From: JBASEY01 sp964404285
Lineage (GTDB): Bacteria; CSSED10-310
NCBI GenBank assembly: GCA_964404285.1
Contig: CAYOJK010000020.1
Location: forward strand, 1-40,120
Reading direction: 5' to 3'
DNA: 40,120 nt
Shown piece after piece: positions 34,059 through 40,120 of this stretch; position 1 is the stretch's first letter, and each line of letters opens with the position of its first letter. The translations under genes and the position numbers were made by a program. The notes under the pieces were generated by a model that was not told the DNA's origin, ran no database searches, and saw only the letters and a list, made by a program, of their open reading frames with translations.

Positions 34059-35210
34059 TCAGAAATCCGCAAACAGCGTTAATTGTGGCGCTTTCTCAGG
34101 GCGTGTTTTGGGAATTACGATATCCGCGAGAGAAAGCCCATTTTGAAGAAGGGCTCGTATGTCCTCAAACACTGAGGCCGCTGTTACCGTAGCGCCTTCT
34201 CTATCAGGAATGAAAAGCAGTGTTTCATCAAGACCGATGCCCGAGTCCTCAAGCAGGTCGGGTGAATGGGTACTGATGAGAATTTGTCTTGCCGTACGGC
34301 GCTGAATACGGGCAAACATTTGTGGCAACATCCGGACAATTTCAGGATGAAGAGAAAGCTCGGGTTCTTCAAGAAGCAACGGACCGTTTCCCTCCAATAC
34401 CGCCCATAGAAGACCTATAAGACGCAAGGTGCCGTCCGAAAGTTGTTCCTCAGTCTGCCATGCCCCTTGTGGCCGCCAATGCTGGAATTTGCCTCGCAAA
34501 TGCGGCGTCCCACGATTATCGCGCTCGAGTCCAATCTCTTGTAGATGAGGAACCGCAACACGAAGAACGTTTTTTATTCGACGTAATCGGGCATTGCGAG
34601 TCTTTTCAGGTGTTTTTGCGATCTGCTCCAGGAAATCGCCGCCAAACGGGTCATCAGATCGGCCAATGGAGCGATCCGGCTCCCTCACAAGCTGAGGGAC
34701 AATATGGAGATAATGAATAGAAGAAAAAAATGTTGTCAAATCACGAAAGGAACGATTCACATTTACCTGCTCAAGATGGGTCTGTGACAATCTGGCTTCA
34801 TCGTCACGGTCTTCATCAGAAGGACGGTTTAAAAGGACTTTGTGGTTACAGGTCACGCGTTCCTCTCGAATGATTGGACGCCGTTGTTTGTTTTGGTTGA
34901 ATGTGATCTCATATTCCCATGTTGAAGAATCATCCGGATTCCTTAGTTCAACAAGTAACCCGACATCCGAATAGCGTCGAGCAGCCAGACAACGAAGGGA
35001 TGTAAGGCCGCCACGGCGTTCGATGGATTTCTGAAACCCGCCGCCAGGTGAAGCAAGGTCTCTCAGGAACCGGAACGCGTCCAAAAAATTCGATTTTCCA
35101 GATGCATTCGGCCCCACCAAAAACGTTCGATCCTGGATAGTTACGTCTATATTGACGAAATTTTTCCAATTCCTGAGAACTAAACGACTAAGTATCAGAT
35201 TCCTACTCAT
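34059..35210 (-). CDS. AAA/ABC-type ATPase of a two-gene defence-like pair
   Basis: This 383-residue RecF/SMC-like ATPase has Walker A in GPNASGKSN, the Q-loop region downstream, an LSDGTLR signature, Walker B in LLLEEPELSLHPE and the switch His in ISTHSPD. There is no nuclease domain in the chain; the TOPRIM domain is a separate coupled gene. Such pairs typically sense phage proteins or DNA and trigger nucleolytic abortive responses. That role is inferred. Confidence 0.88.
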   Translation of the reverse strand: MSRNLILSRLVLRNWKNFVNIDVTIQDRTFLVGPNASGKSNFLDAFRFLRDLASPGGGFQKSIERRGGLTSLRCLAARRYSDVGLLVELRNPDDSSTWEYEITFNQNKQRRPIIREERVTCNHKVLLNRPSDEDRDDEARLSQTHLEQVNVNRSFRDLTTFFSSIHYLHIVPQLVREPDRSIGRSDDPFGGDFLEQIAKTPEKTRNARLRRIKNVLRVAVPHLQEIGLERDNRGTPHLRGKFQHWRPQGAWQTEEQLSDGTLRLIGLLWAVLEGNGPLLLEEPELSLHPEIVRMLPQMFARIQRRTARQILISTHSPDLLEDSGIGLDETLLFIPDREGATVTAASVFEDIRALLQNGLSLADIVIPKTRPEKAPQLTLFADF

Positions 35211-35219
35211 GGCGCTCTT

Positions 35220-35248
35220 ATTATATACATTTCTAGCATGTTTGTCAT
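35220..35248 (-). promoter_or_regulatory. Promoter of the ATPase/TOPRIM pair (near-leaderless)
   Basis: On the minus strand ATGACA (35248-35243) and TATAAT (35225-35220) are 17 bases apart. The start site would fall near 35213, about three bases before the ATG at 35210; no ribosome binding site is visible. Confidence 0.55.
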
Positions 35249-35389
35249 CACCCTCTATTACCCTCTTTTATCTCTGAAGCTGAATATTTCACGTTTTATC
35301 CTGAATACGTAATATTACCTCGAGCCACGAAAATCGAAAGAATCTTATGAAGCGCGCTTCGAATTACGTCGGAATAGGCAATTTTCCTG

Positions 35390-35438
35390 TTGACATTTTG
35401 CCTAGCACAATCTATATAATAAGCAGTTTGATAGGCAA
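35390..35438 (+). promoter_or_regulatory. Promoter and operators of cassette copy 1
   Basis: TTGACA (35390-35395) pairs with TATATA/TATAAT (35413-35420). TTGCCTAGCA (35398-35407) lies between the boxes, and the near-inverse TGATAGGCAA (35429-35438) lies just downstream of the start site. A truncated half (AGGCAA) is at 35376. This fits autoregulation by one of the cassette products. Confidence 0.65.
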
Positions 35439-35452
35439 ACAAGGAAGAAGCC

Positions 35453-35767
35453 ATGAGTAAAGTTCGTTATATTTTAAAAGAAGAGCATGATAGATTGAAA
35501 AGATTGGCAGCGCTTTATCAAAAAGAAATAGAGAATTTGCCAAGAGGATCAGTCTCGCTGAAGAAGCGTAACGACAACACATACGTGTATATCGCTTATC
35601 GAGAAGGTAAAAAAATGAAATTTGAGTACGTGGGCAAAGAATCATCTCCAAAAGTTGTTGAAATTTCTGGGTTAATAAAAAAGCGTCAAGAAAAAACCAA
35701 ACAATTATGTGAAGTAATGGCTGACATCCGAGATATAAAGAAAGTACTGAATGATTGGCCTAAGTGA
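35453..35767 (+). CDS. Small protein of the duplicated cassette (orphan copy), probable antitoxin-like
   Basis: This 104-residue, highly charged protein has helical ends (about 9-30 and 68-100) and a central beta segment containing TYVYIAYREGKKMKFEYVG. I recognise no named family. It differs from the copy at 39013-39327 at seven residues only. In this copy the coupled nucleotidyltransferase has been replaced after its first four or so codons, so the gene stands alone. Retaining an intact promoter and frame without the partner suggests an antitoxin or a recent partial duplication. AAGGAAGAAGCC precedes the ATG. Confidence 0.75.
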   Translation: MSKVRYILKEEHDRLKRLAALYQKEIENLPRGSVSLKKRNDNTYVYIAYREGKKMKFEYVGKESSPKVVEISGLIKKRQEKTKQLCEVMADIRDIKKVLNDWPK

Positions 35768-35772
35768 TCTGA

Positions 35773-35885
35773 ATCAACATGGATATCTCCAACTCACCTC
35801 CATAGTTTATCTTTCTGTGACCGGGTGCCTCATTCATATTGGCACAGAGGGTTATAGTGTTCGATTCAGCTCATGTTCGTTTCAG
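35773..35885 (-). repeat. Dispersed repeat B, copy 3 (inverted)
   Basis: Read on the minus strand, GTGCCAATATGAATGAGGCA and the 70 bases after it (ending near ATCCATGTTGATT) align with copy 2 at 32880-32962. It begins where cassette copy 1 ends. Confidence 0.55.
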
Positions 35886-35900
35886 CTAAGATACCCTCCA

Positions 35901-36779
35901 TTAAAAATGCTTTGTGTATCTAAATAACTCACCCAATGCTGATATAAACTTATCCAACATTAATTCTGAGTGATAATAAGGGCTTTCACGGAATCGGATG
36001 ATACCGATTTGGTTTGGTTTCGCAAAATACTCTGAAACGATGCGTGCAGACTCTTTACCTATTGGCGAATGAATCATCTCATCACGAATATTGAGTGCTT
36101 TTTCCCATTCAGATTCTGTGGTTGTTGCTAAAATTGTGTATAAATCAAGTGCATGATACCGGCCGAAATCTTTTTCCGGATCGTCCTTTCGGTCTCTAAA
36201 TGCGAACAGCTTCATTACTAAAAACGTGTACGGATGAGGAATATAAATGTCGGTTTTGAAATAATCTCCGGATTCCTTTTTGGCTTCCAAAGGAAATTTC
36301 ATTAATTCGTATTCAAGCGTCGGAGCCTCTGTTACCGGATGAGCATGAAGGCCGATAGAAGGCTTTGGCTTAGCTCGTCGCTCATCAACTCTCACTAGGG
36401 TTCCAGTAAACATTTCCCGGGGTCCGGTCAGTAAATCAATTTTGATACTACCAGCTTTACCGCCTCCTAGTCCGCTTTTAATGAATTGATATTTTTCAGC
36501 TCCTTTTACAACTTCGTACCCCAACTTTTTGATTGCTTCCGCCATTGGTTTGAGGTTTTCAGGGTGTATCAGCAATTCAGGGCGGATGAATAAATCAAGA
36601 TCATTGGTCGATCTCGGTTCCGGCCATATAGGAAAAAGCGTTCTGTATCCCAGTTTTCTGATATATTCCGTCCTGAGATATATTCCAAAACCTCCTGCAA
36701 TTATGAGATTTATTTGTGTGTCTTTGATCTCATACAGCAACTCGATCAAGGCTTTTTGAAGCTCAGACATCGTAATCAT
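35901..36779 (-). CDS. AbiEii/AbiGii-like nucleotidyltransferase (type IV toxin-like)
   Basis: This 292-residue protein has a nucleotidyltransferase core: an IAGGFGIYL helix start, then STNDLDLFI with the paired aspartates, and a third acidic residue likely in SIKIDLLTG. The C-terminal half is helical. It overlaps the upstream regulator-like gene by 17 bases, the AbiE arrangement in which an AbiEi-like antitoxin precedes the AbiEii toxin. The start is the ATG six bases after AAAGGA; an ATG three codons later is possible. Sequence likeness to classical AbiEii is only motif-level. Confidence 0.75.
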   Translation of the reverse strand: MITMSELQKALIELLYEIKDTQINLIIAGGFGIYLRTEYIRKLGYRTLFPIWPEPRSTNDLDLFIRPELLIHPENLKPMAEAIKKLGYEVVKGAEKYQFIKSGLGGGKAGSIKIDLLTGPREMFTGTLVRVDERRAKPKPSIGLHAHPVTEAPTLEYELMKFPLEAKKESGDYFKTDIYIPHPYTFLVMKLFAFRDRKDDPEKDFGRYHALDLYTILATTTESEWEKALNIRDEMIHSPIGKESARIVSEYFAKPNQIGIIRFRESPYYHSELMLDKFISALGELFRYTKHF

Positions 36780-37857
36780 AGCCTATCCTTTCATTCACGA
36801 TATAAGACATCACTTGGTCCGCAGTTTCCTTGTCGCGTTTATCACCCATCATCAGTTCCAGATATGTTTGAACAGGGGATGCCCATAGAATTCCTTTTGC
36901 CTCAAAAGGATCGAAATAAACTGGTTCTTCCGATGTTTCGATCAATTCCACATTCGGGAACCGGTCGGTTTTATCAACCGGAATATGCTCTAAAAAAGAT
37001 GAAATCCGTGGACAGTAAAGAGAAATCATATCACCTCGCTGCATGACCGCATACTTAGAAACCGAGGATAATCCGGTCACAATCAAGGGTATTCCTGCCT
37101 GGCGCATCTGCATGAAAAGGTTATTCAGTATAATGGCTGGATCACCATTAACCTTTAATTGAACCCGATCCGTGACCTTCGGCTTTATATAATTATCTGT
37201 CAGTTTTTCCAGAAGTTTTTTCGGTTGTAAAAGGCGGATCGAACCCGTTCTATCGATGATCAAATCATCCTCCAAAGTCTTTAACGATTTCGACACTGTT
37301 GCAAGGCTCATGGGTGTTCTGTTCCATAGGTTTACCAACAGGTTGCGTTTGTTGATTTCATCACGGAGCTTCTGAACACCGTCTAACTCGTTTAGTGATA
37401 AAAACATCCTACTTACCATGGAGCTGTTTCTACGATAGATGTTCCTGATCGGGGCATTAGATGGAAATCGATTCTTCTGACCACTCCGAAATATAAGTAA
37501 CCTATCCAGCACGATGACAAGCCCATTCCCGCTCAAGTCTATTCCGCTGATTTTTTGTTGTTCCAGTTCCATTAATTGAGATTCACTCAGATATGGTACC
37601 AACAGTAAGGGATACGTGTCTTGAGGGATCATTACTAATTTCAATTGGTTCAACGCATCGCGGAAGATTTTTGGAGTCGATGCCGCTCGACATAGGACAC
37701 CAAACCTGATCTTCTGATCTTCCCATACCGCATCCACTGCAGCATCAAACAAATCGCTGCCGACAAGAGGCTCAGATTCAACGAAGCGTAAGTTAAGAGG
37801 AGGAAATCTAATTTCCCCTGATTTAAGTTTCTCGATGATTTTCTCTTTTGTGATCAT
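36763..37857 (-). CDS. AbiEi-like antitoxin/regulator
   Basis: This 364-residue protein is longer than typical AbiEi proteins. A segment near residues 170-215 looks like a winged helix (LLVNLWNRTPMSLATVSKSL). A later region resembles the AbiEi C-terminal fold (QMRQAGIPLIVTGLSSVSKY, then a motif ending in VQTYLELM). AbiEi proteins bind inverted repeats in their own promoter, and such repeats are present upstream. The ATG at 37857 follows AGGAA; the open frame upstream to 37947 crosses the promoter and is not used. Confidence 0.7.
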   Translation of the reverse strand: MITKEKIIEKLKSGEIRFPPLNLRFVESEPLVGSDLFDAAVDAVWEDQKIRFGVLCRAASTPKIFRDALNQLKLVMIPQDTYPLLLVPYLSESQLMELEQQKISGIDLSGNGLVIVLDRLLIFRSGQKNRFPSNAPIRNIYRRNSSMVSRMFLSLNELDGVQKLRDEINKRNLLVNLWNRTPMSLATVSKSLKTLEDDLIIDRTGSIRLLQPKKLLEKLTDNYIKPKVTDRVQLKVNGDPAIILNNLFMQMRQAGIPLIVTGLSSVSKYAVMQRGDMISLYCPRISSFLEHIPVDKTDRFPNVELIETSEEPVYFDPFEAKGILWASPVQTYLELMMGDKRDKETADQVMSYIVNERIGYDYDV

Positions 37858-37874
37858 TTTCCTAAATTCCCCTG

Positions 37875-37916
37875 TTTTCCTGATTAAGAAAATAGCATGA
37901 TTCAGGAAAATGTCAA
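37875..37916 (-). promoter_or_regulatory. Promoter and inverted-repeat operator of the AbiE-like operon
   Basis: On the minus strand TTGACA (37916-37911) and TATTTT (37894-37889) are 16 bases apart. A perfect 9-base inverted repeat, TTTTCCTGA (37875-37883) and TCAGGAAAA (37902-37910), brackets the -10 box. Confidence 0.65.
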
Positions 37917-37988
37917 GCGCTATTCTTAGTGCAAAGCAGCATTTCACGCACGCGAAACCCTATACTAGACTCTTTTGTGGTCAAGTGA

Positions 37989-38480
37989 CTTTTACCTTAT
38001 CATGGTCTCGGTTCTAACATCAGGCGTGCGATCGATGCCTGGCCGCGAATTGACTTTACTGACGATCCTGATGGTTGCCTTTTTACTGCTACAGTACATC
38101 GAACTCCAGCAGACAAACTAAATTTGACGTCTGATTCACCAACCACGTCGGTAAAGAATCGAGAAAACGTCGGGAAAGAGTCGGTAAAGCGCCAAAAAAC
38201 CGTCGGGATAGAATCAAAAAACCGTCGGGAAAGCGTCGGGAAAGCGTCGGTAAAGCGTAAGAAAAGTGTCGGGAAAACATCGAGGATAATCCTAGATGCC
38301 TGCCAAAAGAACAAAGATATCACCATTCCGGAAATAGCCGCTTTAGCCGGTGTGACCGAACGATCGATAGAGCGGAATATCCAAAAGCTTCAAGCAGATG
38401 GGTTGTTGCGGCGTGTAGGCGGGAGAAAAGAAGGATATTGGGAAGCGCTGGATAAGGCTCTAGAACTGCTCGACAAGTGA
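37989..38480 (+). pseudogene. C-terminal fragment of an AlbA_2/HATPase_c_4-type transcriptional regulator
   Basis: An open frame of 163 codons begins after a stop at 37986 with no good start. It reads LPYHGLGSNIRRAIDAWP and then DDPDGCLFTATVHR, which matches the end of the ATPase-like domain of AlbA_2-type regulators. Next comes a repeat-rich linker (units like VGKxSVKRxK) and a C-terminal winged helix (ITIPEIAALAGVTERSIERN, then GGRKEGYWE). The N-terminal two-thirds of the family protein are missing. A short product starting at the TTG at 38124 could still be made. Confidence 0.75.
38147..38282 (+). repeat. Degenerate tandem repeat inside the regulator fragment
   Basis: About ten imperfect units of 12-15 bases around GTCGGGAAAG/GTCGGTAAAG encode the Lys/Ser/Val-rich linker. 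Unit lengths keep the reading frame. Confidence 0.75.
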
Positions 38481-38494
38481 TTGAAATCTGTTTT

Positions 38495-38517
38495 AACCAT
38501 CAAAAAGATGGTTTTTT
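38495..38517 (+). terminator. Rho-independent terminator
   Basis: AACCATC, a loop AAAAA and GATGGTT form a 7-bp hairpin followed by a T run, 14 bases after the stop of the regulator fragment. Confidence 0.5.
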
Positions 38518-38800
38518 GATCCACTTTGAACATCCGTACAACTGCTGAAACCTTTTTCCCTTTCTCTAATTCTGTTTTAATTTGAGTAATCACATCCCAT
38601 CCTTTCATTGATCAATCCTCCTAAACTGGAAGAAAGATACCTGATAACAGTTAAAAAGATGGGGAAAATTATTGACCGCAAACTTATCCAGGCCGAAATC
38701 GGTAATAAACTAAGATCAAATTGTCGTGGTTGACCCTTCAACACAAAAAGTCCCCGAAATATAACCTCAAAACTGGGGAAAATTATTGGCCGGTAACATT
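38500..38800 (-). pseudogene. IS21-like left end with truncated istA
   Basis: Read on the minus strand, the stretch starts TGTTACCGGCCAATAATT and carries two GG(C/T)CAATAATTTTCCCC motifs about 120 bases apart. It then has an AGGAGG site and an ATG at 38608 followed by about 35 codons of an IstA-type HTH (VITQIKTELEKGKKVSAVVRM). The reading then runs into the terminator and loses homology. The rest of the element is gone. It aligns with the remnant at 32965-33290. Confidence 0.65.
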
Positions 38801-38891
38801 AGCCCTATAAAATCAAGTCTTCAAGCAAAGTGTTCCAAGATTTCAATCAAAATTCTGCAATGTCTGTTTTCTTTTTGAGAAAACGACAGGA

Positions 38892-38989
38892 TTGCCTAGC
38901 ATCTTGTATTTTCACAGAATAATGCTAGGCAATTTTCCTGTTGACATTTTGCCTAGCACAATCTATATAATAAGCAGCTTGATAGGCAA
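38892..38989 (+). promoter_or_regulatory. Promoter with four-site operator array of cassette copy 2
   Basis: TTGACA (38941-38946) pairs with TATAAT (38966-38971) or TATATA (38964-38969). Four related sites surround it: TTGCCTAGCA (38892-38901), TGCTAGGCAA (38923-38932, its exact reverse complement), TTGCCTAGCA (38949-38958) and TGATAGGCAA (38980-38989). Spacing from one site to the next is about 26-31 bases, close to whole helical turns. Confidence 0.7.
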
Positions 38990-39332
38990 ACAAGGAAAAA
39001 GCCGGCAAGGCAATGAGTAGAGTTCGTTATATTTTAAAAGAAGAGCATGATAGATTGAAAAGATTGGCAGCGCTTTATCAAAAAGAAATAGAGAATTTGC
39101 CAAGAGGATCAGTCTCGCTGAAGAAGCGTAACGACAACACATACGTGTATATCGCTTATCGAGAAGGTAAAAAAATGAAATTTGAGTACGTGGGCAAAGA
39201 ATCATCTCCAAAAGCTGTTGAAATTTCTGGGTTAATAAAAAAGCGTCAAGAAAAAATCAAACAATTACGTGAAGTAATGGCTGATATCCGAGATATAAAG
39301 AAAGCGCTGAATGATTGGCCTGACTGATCTCG
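38928..39332 (+). repeat. Duplicated cassette, copy 2
   Basis: Nearly identical to 35376-35770, apart from a nine-base insertion just before the start codon and scattered substitutions. Confidence 0.9.
39013..39327 (+). CDS. Small protein of the duplicated cassette (coupled copy), probable antitoxin-like
   Basis: This 104-residue protein is near-identical to the product at 35453-35767. Here its last 17 bases overlap the start of a nucleotidyltransferase gene, as in toxin-antitoxin pairs. An extra AAGG-containing nine-base segment lies directly before its ATG compared with the other copy. The fold and role are unknown; DNA binding to the TTGCCTAGCA sites is a testable inference. Confidence 0.75.
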   Translation: MSRVRYILKEEHDRLKRLAALYQKEIENLPRGSVSLKKRNDNTYVYIAYREGKKMKFEYVGKESSPKAVEISGLIKKRQEKIKQLREVMADIRDIKKALNDWPD

Positions 39333-40000
39333 TATCCGATATACTAAGAAAGCTATCTGCGACAGGTGTTCTTGAAGAAATAATGCTTATAGGAAGCTGG
39401 TGTCTGATCGTATATCAGAAGTATTTTGACAACTCACCAGAAATTCCGGTATTTAGGACAACTGATGTTGATTTCATGATTCCTTATCCTCCCAAGATAG
39501 TTACTCATGTGGATGTTCCAAGAGCATTAGAGACTTTGGGTTTCATAGAGGAATTTGACGCAATCAATGAGATAGTAAAATATCTTCATCGCGATTTGGA
39601 GATAGAATTTTTAATACCAGAAGTTGGCCCGCCAAAAGACAAGAATGAACATATACCGCAATTAAAGGTATTGCCTCAACGACTGAGATACTTGAACATA
39701 TTGCAGAACAATAAACTTAAAAGTGATTTCAAAGGAATTCCAGTGATCGTTCCTGAGCCGGCAGCATTTGTCATTCAAAAATTCATTTGCTCTGCAGAAA
39801 GGAAGAACCCAGACAAAAAGGCTAATGATTTACGAATAGCAACTGAGTTTGGCTTATTCCTTCTTACAATTCCCGTGCAGGCACAAAAGTTATGTGAAGT
39901 TTTTCGATCACTCTCTGCTCCATGGAGAAAAAGATTTTTGCGCATAATAGAAGCTGATGCGCCAGATTTCTTTGGGGAATTCAATAATATCAATAAGTAG
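39311..40000 (+). CDS. Nucleotidyltransferase-fold protein (GSU2403-like), probable toxin-like partner
   Basis: This 229-residue protein has a nucleotidyltransferase core: IGSWCLIVY near residue 27 and TTDVDFMIPYP with paired aspartates near residue 52, then EIEFLIPE as the probable third acidic strand. It resembles GSU2403-type proteins often found next to small genes in accessory regions. Its start lies inside the upstream 104-residue gene, so translation is probably coupled. The target of any nucleotide transfer is unknown. Confidence 0.7.
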   Translation: MIGLTDLVSDILRKLSATGVLEEIMLIGSWCLIVYQKYFDNSPEIPVFRTTDVDFMIPYPPKIVTHVDVPRALETLGFIEEFDAINEIVKYLHRDLEIEFLIPEVGPPKDKNEHIPQLKVLPQRLRYLNILQNNKLKSDFKGIPVIVPEPAAFVIQKFICSAERKNPDKKANDLRIATEFGLFLLTIPVQAQKLCEVFRSLSAPWRKRFLRIIEADAPDFFGEFNNINK

Positions 40001-40120
40001 TTCTTATTTAGATTGATCTTACATCCCACTATTTACAATAAAAATTGTCCTTCTGGGTCAATATGAAGAGCAATTTAGGCTGTTCCTGACATATTGAATA
40101 TCCAAGCTTTACATAAGCTC
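40001..40120. other. Right-edge spacer
   Basis: Nothing recognisable is seen in the last 120 bases. Confidence 0.4.

Larger units (their letters stand above)
35376..35770 (+). repeat. Duplicated cassette, copy 1 (promoter, operators, 104-residue gene)
   Basis: From 35376 to about 35770 the sequence is nearly identical to 38928-39332, covering promoter, leader and gene. The match starts inside an operator half-site and ends just after the gene, leaving out the nucleotidyltransferase that follows copy 2. Confidence 0.9.

Overview
The window comes from a Gram-negative, probably anaerobic bacterium. Kdo synthesis genes (kdsA, kdsD) imply an outer membrane with LPS. A GDP-fucose synthase suggests fucosylated surface sugar, the type III secretion (T3SS) genes need two membranes, and a flavodiiron protein fits an anaerobe defending against O2 or NO. 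The lineage cannot be fixed from sequence alone; deltaproteobacteria-like and PVC-like (Lentisphaerae/Chlamydiae relatives) hosts both fit.

Layout. 1-1210: an ABC exporter running off the left edge. 1507-11528 (+): a phospho-signalling and envelope cluster holding a 1700-residue kinase/AAA/TPR/AAA+/Fis-HTH fusion, a PP2C phosphatase, an SDR sugar epimerase, a sulfatase-like lipoprotein, a small two-helix membrane protein and an FHA protein with one membrane helix. 11545-15945 (-): a partial T3SS locus with sctV, a SycD/LcrH-type chaperone, an unassigned likely secreted protein and sctU. Two near-consensus sigma70 promoters drive it, one with a perfect 14-bp palindrome on the predicted start site. 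16484-25338 (-): housekeeping genes (antiporter, flavodiiron protein, glycosyltransferase, trxB, and the overlapping fcl-kdsA-kdsD operon). Two mosaic blocks of dispersed repeats in opposite orientation bracket the first three of these.

25557-40120: an accessory island. It has an IS4-family element, an IS1634-like element and two decayed IS21-like ends. Between them lie an AT-rich gene fusing a calcineurin-type metallophosphoesterase, a Hanks-type kinase and six membrane helices; a MntA/HepT pair; an ABC-ATPase/TOPRIM (DUF4276-like) pair; an AbiEi/AbiEii-like pair; and a duplicated 104-residue gene, one copy coupled to a nucleotidyltransferase. A C-terminal fragment of an AlbA_2/HATPase-type regulator also lies here. 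This looks like a defence/toxin-antitoxin island.

The best candidate for something new is the phosphoesterase-kinase-membrane fusion at 27328-30075. Next are the duplicated cassette with its TTGCCTAGCA operator array, and the T3SS-linked kinase fusion whose kinase and sigma54-type AAA+ modules both look catalytically degenerate. All functions are inferred from motifs read by eye; no database search was done.
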